From assembly GCF_037975245.1 (NCBI RefSeq), contig NC_092564.1, forward strand, positions 21,307,984 to 21,371,983: 64,000 nucleotides of DNA. The letters are read 5' to 3'. This DNA is from Apostichopus japonicus (Eukaryota > Echinodermata > Holothuroidea > Aspidochirotida > Stichopodidae). Position 1 is the first letter of the stretch, and every line of letters starts with the position of its first letter. Positions 34,702 through 46,700 of this stretch are shown here, piece after piece. Under the pieces are notes generated by a model, which did no database searches, was not told where the DNA came from, and worked only from the letters and a program-made list of their open reading frames with translations. The position numbers and the translations under genes are program-made.

Positions 34702-36021
34702 ATATCTCATTTTCACACTGCACTATCGTTATGATAATACCAACTGGCAACACTGATTCCCGAATTAGGTGCGTTTTGCAGCCAATACGTATCGCGCGTG
34801 TGCTCCATGTCCTCACGTGGTCATTCTACGGCGATAAAGCTAAAGAAATGACAGAGAACGCTTTCCGAAATCCGATATGATTCAACGAAATCCATCGAAA
34901 TAATTCAATTCATAATTGATCATTCAATCATTCACTCGAAAGGAGTTGGTACTCGGTGAGTATTTTGGAACAATTTTTTTTCTGTGAGTGTGTGACTCAT
35001 TTGGGTGAATTTGTAGCAAGTTTTATTTACTTGCACCCTCATCTCCGGAAGTGTAAACTTTCTGTGACGGGTTGCCTCGTTTGGAAAATACTTTAAGGGA
35101 CTCACCAGAGGAATACATGCGTCATCTTAGCTTGGGACCTCCGCGACATGTGGATTATTACTATTACGAGTACCAGCTGACCTATATATATATACTTAAT
35201 AACAGCTCTACACGCATATCTTTACCTCGGGAACTTCAACCCTTATTATCTATATTTGTTCGGACATTGCCCGCTCGTGTTATTTACTGCTCCGCGAGCT
35301 CTTGGCCTAACGATCACCTCCTGTCCGCCTCGCAGGTGATTAGTGTTTATCAGCGTAGCCTAGCACGGTTGCTGTTCATAGGATAGTAAGCCTAGGCGCC
35401 CTATAGTCTACCACTGCTACTTCGCGCCACCTTCTGGAAGTTCCAACCACGGCTTGGCGTAAAGATTCTCACGCCACCGATCTAAGCTTGGACTGAGCGA
35501 CGGTGTATTTTCGTGTACTGGAGGACCGACCACTTTTCATTTAATTTTACTAGACGGACTGATCCGAATTATTAGATCAGAGGTGTGAGTTTTACAACAC
35601 CCTAACGGCCTAAGTTGTATACTGCATTATCACTCAGGCAACTAGCCTAGACCTGTTGGAAGGTCATTTCGTGTATAACTCGCGACAGCCTATCCTTACG
35701 GTCTACATTGACTAAGCCTTTTACAGTTGCAGAGCAATCGCGGTTGGTGTATTATTTGTCTTCATTATAAACTTTTCACAGATAAGTCTCCTTCCTTGTT
35801 CGTTTTCCAATACACATGTCTCGTAGTGGATCACCACGCTTAATTTTCTGTTTGTAACTGATTCAACGGCATATTCTTTCGATCGCTATCGTAGGCCTGA
35901 AGGACCTGTACTTAGCATAGACTTTGTAATTAGAACTAAGAGGAGCCACTGTTGCAGACTTCCGTATACCATATCAGGTGCGTATCCAGGGGGGGGGGCG
36001 TTGGGGGCGCGCGCCCCCCGG

Positions 36022-36152
36022 GTAAGAAAAAAGAGAAGAGAAAAAGAAGAGAAGAAAAAAGGAAAAAAGAGGGGAAAAAAGAGGAGAAGGAGACGAAGGA
36101 AGGGAAAAGAAAAAGAAGAAAAAGAGAAAAAGGAGAAAAAGAGGGAGTAAAA
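36022..36152. repeat. Polypurine tract (~130 bp), right arm
   Basis: A/G-only sequence, the mirror of the pyrimidine tract at 33531-33660. Confidence 0.9.
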
Positions 36153-37121
36153 GCAAAACGCGAAGACACCGGGAAGAGCAAGAGGAACAGTGACATCATT
36201 ACAGCGCTGAAGGGTAGCCAGTGACGGATCAATGATTTCGTAAAAGTGTGACTCACCTTACCCCTTACACCGACAACTCCATTTTTTGACGTTTCCATTT
36301 TCCTCTCTCACTAATGATCTATATATATACTATATATGGTCTATCATAACGCGTGTGTAGAATTGTGCATATGAAACCAACTGTGGCTGGTCTCGAACTC
36401 GACCGTGTCGTCGGGGAACATGACGCATTTTGGGATGGGGGCGACCGCCCGCCCCCCCCCCCCCCCGCCATTCAGCATTTTTTATATGATATCGCTAAGT
36501 AATTTCAAAATAGAAAGTGCTTAGAGGCAACTTACAAGGCCTGGGAAGTGTCATTTCCAGCGATCTGGGAGACATTTTTGGCCAAAATTTGCTTGTACGC
36601 TTCGCGCTAACAAATGGTCCTGGGTAGTGCCATTTCCAGCGATCTGGGAGGCATTTTCGGCCAAAATTTTCTTGTACGCTTCGCGCCAACCTATGGTGGC
36701 GCTACGCTTAGATAATTTGCCTACAGGCTTCGCCCCTCCCTTGGCAAATTCCTCGCTACGCGCCTGTTCGAATTTGTAACGCAAACAGCAGATATCACAT
36801 CATATCAGTGAGCATGAAAATGGCGTTCCAGGATGAAAAGCCTCAAAACTGTCCGACTTGCCTGAAAAAATAACCAAACATTTTCGCGCGCGAAGCGCGC
36901 GTTCAACGTGTTCATGTCAATATCATATAAGCAAGCGTCGGTTATTACATCGTATGCCATCATGTACCGCACGGTCCGTTAAAATTGCGCAGTATACCGC
37001 GGGATGCTAATGTAAACAACGACATGTCTCATGTAGATGTATAAAAAGCATGGAGGTCCAATTATGTCAAAACTCTCTTTTACATTAGTAATGGCGAATT
37101 AGGGCCTGCAACCCCGCCGCG

Positions 37122-37501
37122 CAGTGGCGGAGCGTCCATATGGTCAGGGGGGCGGATGCCCCCCCCCTGACGGACTCAAATGGACTGCTGGCGCCTTTTT
37201 CAGCTCTTTACCACTTTTTAATTATTCTAGATTATTGACTTTTTTATTGCGCTCTCATCTACTTATTGACATTTGTCACATTTTGTTGGTGTAATTTGGC
37301 GATGACACCTTATTCTTCGTTTATCTGCAAATTAGCCAGGCCCGGAAACGGTCATTTCCTGCGATCTAGGGAGTATCTTTACTCAAAAATTTTCTGTACG
37401 CTACGCGCCAACCAGTGGTGGCGCTCCGCTTAGATAGTGTCGAAAGCGCCCCTTCAGACCATTCTCGCCACTCCTGACCAATACCCCTAGCTCCGCCACT
37501 G
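37122..37501. mobile_element. Nested hAT MITE, 380 bp (right arm)
   Basis: The same MITE as 32298-32680 in opposite orientation at the equivalent site of the right copy. On the minus strand, CGCGGCGG stands on both sides. Confidence 0.85.
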
Positions 37502-38240
37502 CCGCCGCGCCTCCTACGCCTATGTGTGTAGTGTTCGGTTTCGGAAATATCTGCTATTTTTTCATTTCCTTCAACCAAGTTTTATAATAGCCGTTATAAC
37601 AGGTTGCAATATTTGTACACCGATAAATTAACTGTGTCGGAATTTTCGAAAATTTCTGACCAACATTCTACATCACACTTCCCTCTACTCGTGCAATTTT
37701 GACCGGTCTGTTAGGGGTTGAACGAAGTTTTTGCTATATCGGTTGTCCATAGATGAAATTTTGTACAAGATTATGGGTATGTTTTGAAGTGAGTTTATTC
37801 ACGAGAAATGTGAATTTTCAAATTCTGAACAAATATGGGGCTTAAAACCTTGAAAAGTGGGGCTGACGGGTATTGTGGGCCGCGACGTAGAATCACCTAC
37901 AAAAGCAAAGACCCACAGGAGATGCGATCAGGTCGAACATGATGTGTGCCGGGTTGACAATCTTCAAAAAGGTTAATGGATGGAAAAAAAAACTATTAGG
38001 AAATACTTAGTTCTCAGGCAAAAAGTGTACATCTGGTTGGTCATTTCAAGCCCGAGAAGTGCCGTTTCCGGTGATCTGGGGGGTTTCAAAACAAGAAATT
38101 TTCTTGTACGCTGCGCGCCAACCGATGGTGGCGCTCCCCTTAGATAGTAATTCGCGCCCCCCGGGTTTGAAAATCCTGGATACGCGCCTGCATAGATAAG
38201 CTACGTCGCTATCCTACCAACGACTGGGTCATTCTTTGCT

Positions 38241-38696
38241 GTGCTGCAGGCATTTAACAACCTTACGGAATTCGCCAGCAATTCTTCAGGTCACAGAGTT
38301 CTCCGTCGATCTCCAGTCTACTACTACCACGTCTCACGTCTCCAACATTTTAAGGACGCTATTCAACGAGAGAACCCACGCATTCTTGTTGCCTTTATTA
38401 CTATTCCTACAGCCTACTTTGTTAAGTTCCAGGAAAGTAGGCAGCTGTTTTCGCCAATACTCACTACTGAACAACTCAAGGCCTGTCAACACGATCTCGA
38501 CAATCAATTGGACGCAGTCAACCTATTCATTCGTTGTTTCAATCATCAACCGCAAGACAATTTCATTTGTAAATATGTATTTTTCATGTTCAAACCGATT
38601 TTTTTTAGATTAAAGGGGGCATTTATTAAAACTGTAGTTCACCTATCTGATAGAGCATTGAAAATCATATCGGTAGCACTATTTCCATCTTTATAG
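38241..38696 (+). CDS. Unrecognised ORF, possible exon
   Basis: The frame is open from 38196 to the stop at 38694. A plausible acceptor (TGTGCTGCAG|GC) sits at 38249-38250, just after the right hAT-like copy. From there to about 38575 third codon positions are strongly biased to C and T, as expected of real coding sequence, then the bias fades after a possible donor TTT|GTAAAT (about 38570). The translated part (AFNNLTEFASNSSGHRV..., later TTEQLKACQHDLDNQLDAV) matches no family I know. It could be an exon of the host transposon, of another mobile element, or a captured host fragment. It has no ATG and must be partial if real. Confidence 0.3.
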   Translation: MLQAFNNLTEFASNSSGHRVLRRSPVYYYHVSRLQHFKDAIQRENPRILVAFITIPTAYFVKFQESRQLFSPILTTEQLKACQHDLDNQLDAVNLFIRCFNHQPQDNFICKYVFFMFKPIFFRLKGAFIKTVVHLSDRALKIISVALFPSL

Positions 38697-38939
38697 CATG
38701 TTCAGTTACCGAGATATGACTGTTTGCAGTTTGTTATTTAATAGGAGTAGAATGGCCACACCATATTTTTCATGTCAATACCTGGCTAATTACTAAAAGT
38801 GTTATATTTCCCTTTGAAATATATACGCATGTTTCCACACGTTCCTTACATGTGAAATAAATAATATTGTGTAAACATCATCTAAATCCCAAGTGCTGAC
38901 ATGTTAACATTTTAGAACAGATAGGGTTATAACTTCCAT
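38697..38939. other. Non-coding spacer
   Basis: Short AT-rich segment between the unrecognised ORF and a truncated hAT copy; nothing seen. Confidence 0.3.
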
Positions 38940-40133
38940 GAATTTCCGACTGTCGCAGTCTAATTTTCACATATTCTTGTAATTTCTGAGTGACCTAAAA
39001 TTTTCGGTCAAGATTTACCTTTAATCAGTCATATTTACCACGTTTTCCTTGTCATATTGAGAAATTGTATATCCCTACACTCCACTATACAAAACTTTGT
39101 ATGATTTTGAATACTCCAAAAAAAAAGAGCCTAGAACTACTGTACAAAGTTCAGCTTCAATTCGGTTAATTTATGTATTAATTTTGCTATTGGGTGGGTT
39201 GACCCTGTTCGCTAGCTTCAAGTAAGTTCAGGATATACATTGGCTCTATGGTATATACAATTGAGACACTCAATGCTAATCTATGGAAGCTTAAAAGTGC
39301 CATCAACATAAGAAAAACTTTGCCCGATAAGTTTTTCAGTAAATTGTTTAGATAACAAGATAAAATCTTATCAAATATCAGAAAATGTTGGATTGCTCAG
39401 TTGCTTTAACTGAGCATTTGAAAAATTTTCTGAAAAATGTTTAATTGACAACTAATCATATCTCGTCAATTGGACATTTTTCTGCAAAATGTTTAATTGA
39501 CAACTTATCATATCTCGTCAATTGGAAATTTTGCTGCAAAATGTTCAATTGTTCACTTCATTCCATCTGAGCAATTGAAACATTTTCTGCAAAATGTTTA
39601 ATTGACAACTTATCGTATCTCATCAACTCAACATTTTTCTGCAAAATGTTTAATTGTTCACTTCATTCCAAATTCTCAGTTGGAATGAAGTGAACTATTG
39701 CAATTGTTTCATGTGAGTGATAAATAGCCCCACCTCCCCCCCCCCCCAAGGAAAATAATATTAAGCGTGCTAGTAAAAAGCACTGTATTTTTTGGTAATT
39801 CACTATGTCGTCGAATATAATTTGTTGAAAAGAAAAAAAAATCCCCTTTGTCACATTAACGTAGCTTTTGTAGTCAGTAGTCTATGTAGCCTTCAAGCAG
39901 ATAACTACACTCAGTTGCTTACTGTGAAGTGAGGGCCAGTGGTACAGATTTATTGAAAAATGATTCAGCGCGCTACGCGCGCGTTCAACATGGTAATGTT
40001 GATGAGTAGTACGGGGGGGGGGGGGGGTACAAGGCAGCAGTCAGAATTTTCTGGCTCCAAAACCCATCCAGTTGGAATTTCAGCCACTACACCCCCCCCC
40101 CCCCCCCAATCATCAGGCCTTAGCTACGTCCCT
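38940..40133. mobile_element. 5'-truncated copy of the 8352-9635 hAT element
   Basis: From TTTCCGACTGTCGCAGTC onward it parallels 8452-9635, including the repeated GAGCAATTGAAA / TTAATTGACAACTTATC units and the right end TAGCTACGTCCCTG. The first ~100 bp, including the left terminus, are missing, so no target duplication can be paired. Non-coding. Confidence 0.8.
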
Positions 40134-40380
40134 GTATAGAGGTGGGATAAATAGCTACTGGCATGATTTTTAGAGCTCTATAACATACATAAATCACATT
40201 TTGAGTACACTTGCCCCTTAATGTGAATTTTTATGCTTAGCACTAAACCATTCCATTCTTTTTCATTGGGTCGTATCTACATTAAATGATTATACACCTT
40301 AATTCTTGCTCATCAATGTTCATTATTCTAGAGTACATCCACACATTTATGTTTTTGTGTTTTCCAGATTTACTGTAGTA

Positions 40381-40838
40381 CAAGGGCGGCGGAAGCACTT
40401 TTAATCTGGGGGGGGGGGCACCGACATCAAAGGGCACTTTGCAGAAATTCGATTGGACTGATGTAGTCTTATATTTAGTACCCTTTATAACTCTTATTGT
40501 ATTATTTTTTTTTGCGTATACACATCACTCCATCAACGCCCCCCCCCCACCCCTTTCATAGAAAATATGCATACTAGCTCTGCAATATCCAAAGTTGTAT
40601 GCACGACTATCTGAGCGGAGCGCCACCATCGGTTGGCGCGGAGCGTACAAGAAAATTTTTGGTTTTACAAACCCTCAGATGGCCAGAAACGGCCCTTCCC
40701 GAGTGTTCATTCCGGTTCCCTGGCCTCTTGCTAACTTGAGACACCTCAATTTTTATGTAGAAAAAGGGCACATTTTTAACCCTGAGGAAAAGTGGGGGGG
40801 CACGTGCCCCCTGTGCCCCCCCGGTTCCGCCGCCCTTG
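40381..40838. mobile_element. hAT MITE, 458 bp
   Basis: Ends CAAGGGCGGCGGAA and TTCCGCCGCCCTTG, flanked by a perfect 8-bp duplication CTGTAGTA (40373-40380 and 40839-40846). It contains the module CTATCTGAGCGGAGCGCCACC..GGTTGGCGCGG at 40607-40645, shared with the larger inverted hAT-like copies. Non-coding. Confidence 0.92.
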
Positions 40839-40846
40839 CTGTAGTA

Positions 40847-41633
40847 ATATTTTTTATTACCTATGCCATTATCTTGTCATAAAACATTGAAGATGTTTAT
40901 TCTCACCTTGCCAGAAAAAGTAAAAGTTCAGCTTTCTGTCACGATTTTAAATGACTTCATGTTTTTATGATTCCATTTGATCCAGAGGATGATCTAGCAT
41001 ACATACTGTTGGCCCTGAGCAACATTCGCATTGTATTGCAATGCAAAAGTATGTGCAATATATAGCATCTTGCCCTCATCGTTAACATTTGCAGGGTTTG
41101 CCTGGACATTCTATTCTTTCTCCAAATGCCAAAATGGTCCCTCCAATTAGGATGCATATAGTTTCAGTTCTGAGAGTTTCATATTTTTTCTTTAAAATGA
41201 AATGTAATTATGGATTTTATGAATTATTGTTTAGTTTTCATCGTTTAAATATATTTCAATGAATGTAGACATGAATACATTTGTTTTTATTTGGATATGT
41301 TTCTGAGGCAATTAATCTCTGCTGTACCACGACAGTACATGAACGGTTCAAGTGTTATTGATCCCCATTCAACAACCTACTATAATATGTGGGACACAAG
41401 TGCAACCAAGCTATATCCAGCTCTTCTCTCGTCATTTGGATGATAGGGGGCGACTACACTTTCACGCTGAGACAAACGTAGAACTTTTACAAACACTTCC
41501 TGCATGGCTCCCAGGACTAATTTTATGTCCCCATCCCATGGTCGTGATTGAAACTTGGCCTTCAGTCACTTTCCTGAATGCTGAGAGGTGGTGAACCTGT
41601 AGGTAACTGAACTATTTTAAGGGACACAGTGAA
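40847..41633. other. No gene recognised (intron-like)
   Basis: AT-rich sequence upstream of the transposase exon. An 80-codon ORF at 41352-41594 has no recognisable motif. The N-terminal transposase exons might be expected here but were not found. Confidence 0.35.
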
Positions 41634-42056
41634 CCAGCTGGGCTTAAAATTTGGACCACACAGTTGGCCCAGTTGGGCGCAGTGTGGGTTTCACTTGGGT
41701 CAAGCTCAGTCAACTGGGCCCGAAATGGGTCCCATTTTGGCCCCAAGCAGTTAGCTTGATTGGGCACAGTATGGGTTCTGTGTGGGCCAAAACGATTGGG
41801 CCCAAAATGGGGCCCAGGTGGGCCCCAGACAGCCGGCCCGGTTGGTCCCCGTATGGGATTGGTATGGGCCCCAATCAGTCTGGCCCAACTGGGACCAGTT
41901 TGGGCCACTCGTGGGCCCCAATCTGTTTGGCCCAACTGGGCCCTGTGTGGAACGGAATGACAAATCTGAATGGGCCCCTATTGGGAAGCCCAATTGGGGC
42001 CCACTTGGCAGCCCGATTGGGCCCCATTTGGGGTCCAATTATGATTGCTGGCTGGG
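41634..42056. repeat. GGGCCC-rich dispersed repeat, copy 2
   Basis: Dominated by GGGCCCA and TGGGCCC words at 20-30-bp spacing, ending TGCTGGCTGGG, the reverse complement of the terminus at 34086. Overlapping Trp/Gly/Pro-rich ORFs on both strands (up to 136 codons) are artefacts. It lies less than 100 bp before the transposase acceptor site, so it is probably inserted in an intron. Confidence 0.6.
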
Positions 42057-42147
42057 TATAACTACATTAAATCAAAAATGCAGTTATCACAGCCATGTAA
42101 AGAATCTCAATTAAAATTAACATTGATGGTCTACCCCTGTTTCGCAG

Positions 42148-43606
42148 TTCAAATATGCAGTTCTGGCCAATTTTGGGGATCACTGATCAAATTTTTGACA
42201 GTACACCATTTCCAATTGGAATATTTTCTGGAATGTCGAAACCATCTCCAGTTAATGAATTCTTAAAACCATTAATTGACGAGGTTACAAGTCTCGAAGA
42301 ACATGGTATTGAGCATTGTGGGGCAAAATACCAATTTTCAATATCTGCTGTTATTTGTGATGCCCCAGCTCGTGCCTTAATAAAGCGTGTAAAAGGGCAT
42401 TCCTCCTACAAAGGCTGTGATCGGTGCATACAAACTGGAACTTGGATGGGAAAAATGGTGTACAAAGAAAGTGCAGATAGTTTAAGAACTGACGAAAGTT
42501 TCCAACAAATGCTTGACGAAGATCACCACCTTGAACAATCTCCATTTTCATCTACTTCTATAGGATTAGTTTCCCAATTTCCATTAGATTATATGCATCT
42601 GGTGTGTTTGGGTGTTACTCGTAAACTGCTGGGTTTGTGGATGAAAGGTCCGCTCAAAACTAGAATGCCAACAAGAGTGATCAATGCAATTTCTGAGAAG
42701 ATGATTTTACTTAGAGAGTTCATGCCAAGAGAGTTTTCAAGAAAACCTAGATCACTCCGAGAAGTTGATAGATGGAAGGCTACGGAGTTCCGTCAATTCT
42801 TAGTCTACACTGGTCCATTAGTCCTTTCTAGCCAAATACCAGTGAACCTTTACCACAACTTCATGCTGCTTTCCGTTGCAGTTCAAATTCTGTTGTCACC
42901 AAGGCTTTGTAACCAATCATCATTGATTGATTATTCTGAAGAATTATTAAAACTGTTTGTTGCACATTTCTCCAAATTGTATGGCAAGGAAATGGTAGTG
43001 TACAATGTACATTGTTTGCTTCATCTTGCTGATGATGCACGTAAATATGGTCCACTAGATAATGTTTCTGCATTTCCATTTGAAAGTTATTTGGGCACAT
43101 TGAAGAAAATGGTGAAAAAGCCATCACTGCCACTGCGGCAAGTAGTTGGGCATCTGTTGAGAAAGGGGGAAATTCAGAAAAGCATGAAGAACAATGAGTG
43201 CACTATCCTCAAACAAGAACATTCAAATGGGCCAATGCCAGAAGGACATTTAGCTATGTCACAGTATGCCTACTTTTATCACAAAGATTTGAATGTCCAT
43301 ATAACTCTTTGCACTGGGGACAATTGTGTTCAAATAGGGAATGATGTGTGCCTAGTGCAAAACTTTTTTGTTACCAATGATGCTTTGTATGTGGTTTATC
43401 GATCATTCACTCACAAGGAAAATTATTTTAGCTATCCTTGTGAATCAATGTGTATAGGAATTTTACAAGTTGACAGTATAAGTGAAAATCTACAGGTATC
43501 ACATTCGAGGGAAATTTCAAAAAATATGTACTTTTACCGCATAAAAATTGGTTCATTGCTATGCCTATCCTTCATTAAAGAGCAAGTTTATATTAAGGAG
43601 ACTTGA
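42148..43606 (+). CDS. tnp2-type (CACTA/EnSpm-like) transposase, main C-terminal exon
   Basis: A 483-codon frame from the first ATG (42155). The true exon probably starts at 42148, after the acceptor TTTCGCAG. It shows the tnp2/Transposase_21 signature: QFWPILG, PFPIGIFSGMSKP, ICDAPARA (Asp69), a CDRC zinc-like pair (Cys88/Cys91), FPLDYMHLVCLGV (Asp145) and FPFESYLG (Glu310). The last three acidic residues are the likely DDE catalytic triad of an RNase-H-fold transposase, which would cut and join the element's ends in the nucleus. The N-terminal exons that normally precede QFWPILG were not found; they may be lost or hidden among nested insertions. The frame is undamaged to its stop at 43604. 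The DUF4806 gene follows after only 115 bp. Confidence 0.85.
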
Positions 43607-43721
43607 GGCCAGTTACTGTTAGTTTAAGTTTAATGTTATACATTTTAACACTTCATTTACTTACATATATATGATCATTACTTTAACATAAATTAGAAAA
43701 ATTATATTACTCAATCTTAGC

Positions 43722-46700
43722 ATGGACCCATTGTATCACATTGTGGAGTTTACGGACTCTAGGGAGATAGCCATCATTAATGAGAAATGGATGGTTTCTG
43801 AGGGTACTTGTTTGTGGCCCCCCTTCAAATCTTCAGCAAGTTTGGCAAAGGCTCTGAAGACTACCACAGAGCCCGACACAAGTTGGAAGGCTTTTAAAAT
43901 AAGAAAACTATATGCAACAAGTAAGTAAAAATTATGTTAAATATAATTGAAGGGTGTGTCTCCATACTCTCTATTTGCCCCCGTTTCTAAGTACTGGTTT
44001 TAATACTTGTTGCTAATATGCTACACAGCCCAGCCCAGAAGTTTGAGATGAAATGTTGGAGAACAGTAAATAAATTAATGCAGTAACCACCTTTGAACGC
44101 ACTGTTTCACCACAATGGGCTATGAACTCACAAGCGCTCTGTCCAGTGGTTACCTAATCTATAAGGACCCCCCCCCACCCTGTCTCATGCCCTTTGTTTA
44201 TCCTTCTCATTTTGGCTGGGTTATCCAACTGTTTCCTGATATTTTTCAATTTACCAAGGAATAAAATAAAAATATAACTTCACAAATTCAAAGTAAAGGT
44301 ATTCAAATACATGGGGCATATTTTATATTATTCCATACAGATTCATATGACAAGGCAGTTTCCAAACTAAGGCAGGCTGAAGATGAGTCAGACCTGCAGA
44401 CAGGAGATGAGGAAGTAACCATAGGAAGAAAACGAAAGTAAGCCCCAAAACAGCAAAAAGACTGATAGAGTCACACATGTATACAAAGCAGTGAAGCACC
44501 AAAGTATAATTATCACCAGGTTTCTCTTTTCAACTGGGTGGGAGGGTGATTTGTTAGCATAAAAGTGGTCAAAGTAAGATAGATTTTAGGTTATCATTAT
44601 TGTATTATGGTAATTTAATTTTTTTTATTATTTTTTTTTATTGCAGACCTAATCAACGTTATATGGTTGAAAGCTCGAGTGATGAGGAGTTTCCTGCCTC
44701 ACCAAAGCGACCCAGACCACCATCATTTCCATCAACTTCAACACCTGTAACTCCGCTTGCTCTATCTCCTGCCCCACCGCGCTCTCCAACCCCACCTTGC
44801 TTCCCCAACCAAACTTTGGACAATAGTGCAGCCTCTTCTTTCCATTTCCCTGGTAATTTTCTTTTAACTCTTTTCAATTATTTATAAGCATTGTACATTA
44901 GCTCTATTGGTTTACAGAATTTTCAGCTTCATTAAATTAAAGCAATTGACACATGTTTGAATTGTTTCAATTAAAAAAATACTAAGGTATGAAGACAAAG
45001 TAATATTTGTTACTATTTAATATTATTTATTTATATTCTTTTGAATTGTTATTTATTATTAAATTGATGCTAAATATGCAACAACAAAATATGAAAGACC
45101 TAATGTATAGTATAATTTTTAAGGGAACACAGTTTTACTATGACACATGGAGTTTATAGGAACGTAACTAAGTTTATTTTGTTGTTGTCAACTTTTATTA
45201 GATTTTGAAAAAAGGGTAATCTCGATGCTGACGGAGATTAAGGCGGAGGTTCAGCACAACAAGGAGTTGCTAAAAACACTGACTGAGGCAAACGTCCTAC
45301 CAGAGAGTGAAGAAGACGATTGGCTCAATGAATTTCCTCTAAAGTCCCTTGAAGGTATAACTTCTTTGGAGGAAAAACTTAAAAATGACACAGGATCAAG
45401 GAAAAAACTGGTAAGAAATGTTTTTTGTGTGTTTTTGATTGCACGTTTTTAAAGAAACCAGTAGTGTAAGCGTTCTATGATTGAGTTTTAGACTAAATGT
45501 AACTTGCTGTAATTTCGTGCTCCATCAATTTGTAATATAAAGTTAATGAAAACCTTTTCACAGCCATATTAAATAGACATATGATGCTATGTGGTCTATA
45601 GGTCTCATATTTCAACCCAAGTTATAAGTGTAGATGGCACAGTTTAAAATTTGCTCTTTGAGCCTTATAATTGCATATTGCTTTAAAAATTGCACTACTT
45701 TTTTTTCAACTTGGAGTGGTAGGAGTCTTACAGTTTTAAACAATCTTGCCAAACTCTTAGATACTTATGCACCCAGTGACCCCCTCCTGTCATACGTGGT
45801 ATGCCATAAGTCATACCTCTATCTGAGATATATTTGCATTATTTTTTTGAAAAAATTGTATCTCTGTTAACTACATACATTTTGAAATATACTACTTTTT
45901 AATTATACTTCTTGTAGTAATGTTTACCAAATACATATTTTTAGCAAATAAATTAATTGCAACTAATGTAATACTAATAGTAGTGTGGTGGTAAATAACA
46001 AGTAAACAATTCATATTACAACTGGATAACATAAACTTTGTTCCATAATAAATTTCATCTTTTTTTCGCCATCACCTCCTTATATAGGTCCAGAAGCTGT
46101 CTATGATAGGTGGGACCAACTTGGATAGTAGTGTGAGAAGGATTTTATCCTTCCTAATGAGCAGTACCTTGGCCACAAAATTCAACTGGTTAGGCAGGGG
46201 GAGTGCCGAAAAGAAAGCCTTTTCTACCCTTCTTCTGAAAGATTTGATTTTTAGTAAGTATACAAATGCCTATAATTACAAAATCGTCCCAGTTGTTCAA
46301 ATGGTATATATACTGTGACAAATTAACAGTGCTTCAATGATGCATCATGTTACATGTAGAAAAGCTTCACACTGAACTACACACAAACATTGTGCACTGT
46401 ATACATCTTTCCCAAAAGGCCAAGGCCCATACTTTAACCATCAAGCAACTTTGTGTAGATTTAATGGTTTTGTCAGACTGCAATGTGTGACTGTAATTCA
46501 TATAAGATAATGTACTCATCTTTGCAAAGCGCTGAGCAGAGCAGTAAAATTGGACCAAGTTGATAAGTATCATCAATGCCCTCCAATCATTTGGGATGAG
46601 ACCTGCCTGAAATAAACAACATAGTATCAATTAAGCCATGCGGTCAGTCATTAGATTACATTTTCTCTTGGTTTATTCATGTGATTATACTTATAATTGC

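Larger units (their letters stand above)
33711..35970. other. Spacer between inverted hAT-like copies; no gene recognised
   Basis: Contains a GGGCCC-rich repeat with a nested hAT MITE (34086-34701). Downstream, 34702-35970 could be a remnant of a retroelement or untranslated region. A 104-codon ORF at 35072-35386 has no recognisable domain, and its codon use is not clearly biased. Confidence 0.4.
35976..38190 (-). mobile_element. hAT-like element, right copy of inverted pair (2.2 kb)
   Basis: Reverse-complement counterpart of 31611-33705, with ends CAGGTGCGTATCCAGG and CTGGATACGCGCCTG. It is about 120 bp longer, mainly because of an internal duplication (around 36591-36690) of the GCGCCAACC..GGTGGCG module with its CCAGCGATCTGGGAG flank. 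It shares the nested hAT insertion with the left copy, so both descend from one already-invaded parent. Confidence 0.65.

Noticed and set aside
35072-35386. 104-codon ORF in the spacer as a transposase exon
   Set aside because: No tnp2 or other domain could be recognised and third-position bias is weak.
31603-38198. 8-bp target duplication around the whole inverted hAT-like pair
   Set aside because: TGTATATA and CATAGATA agree at only 5 of 8 positions in AT-rich sequence, no better than chance.
41612-42114. Several Trp/Gly/Pro-rich ORFs of 66-136 codons
   Set aside because: They overlap on both strands within the GGGCCC-rich repeat and simply read its phased words.
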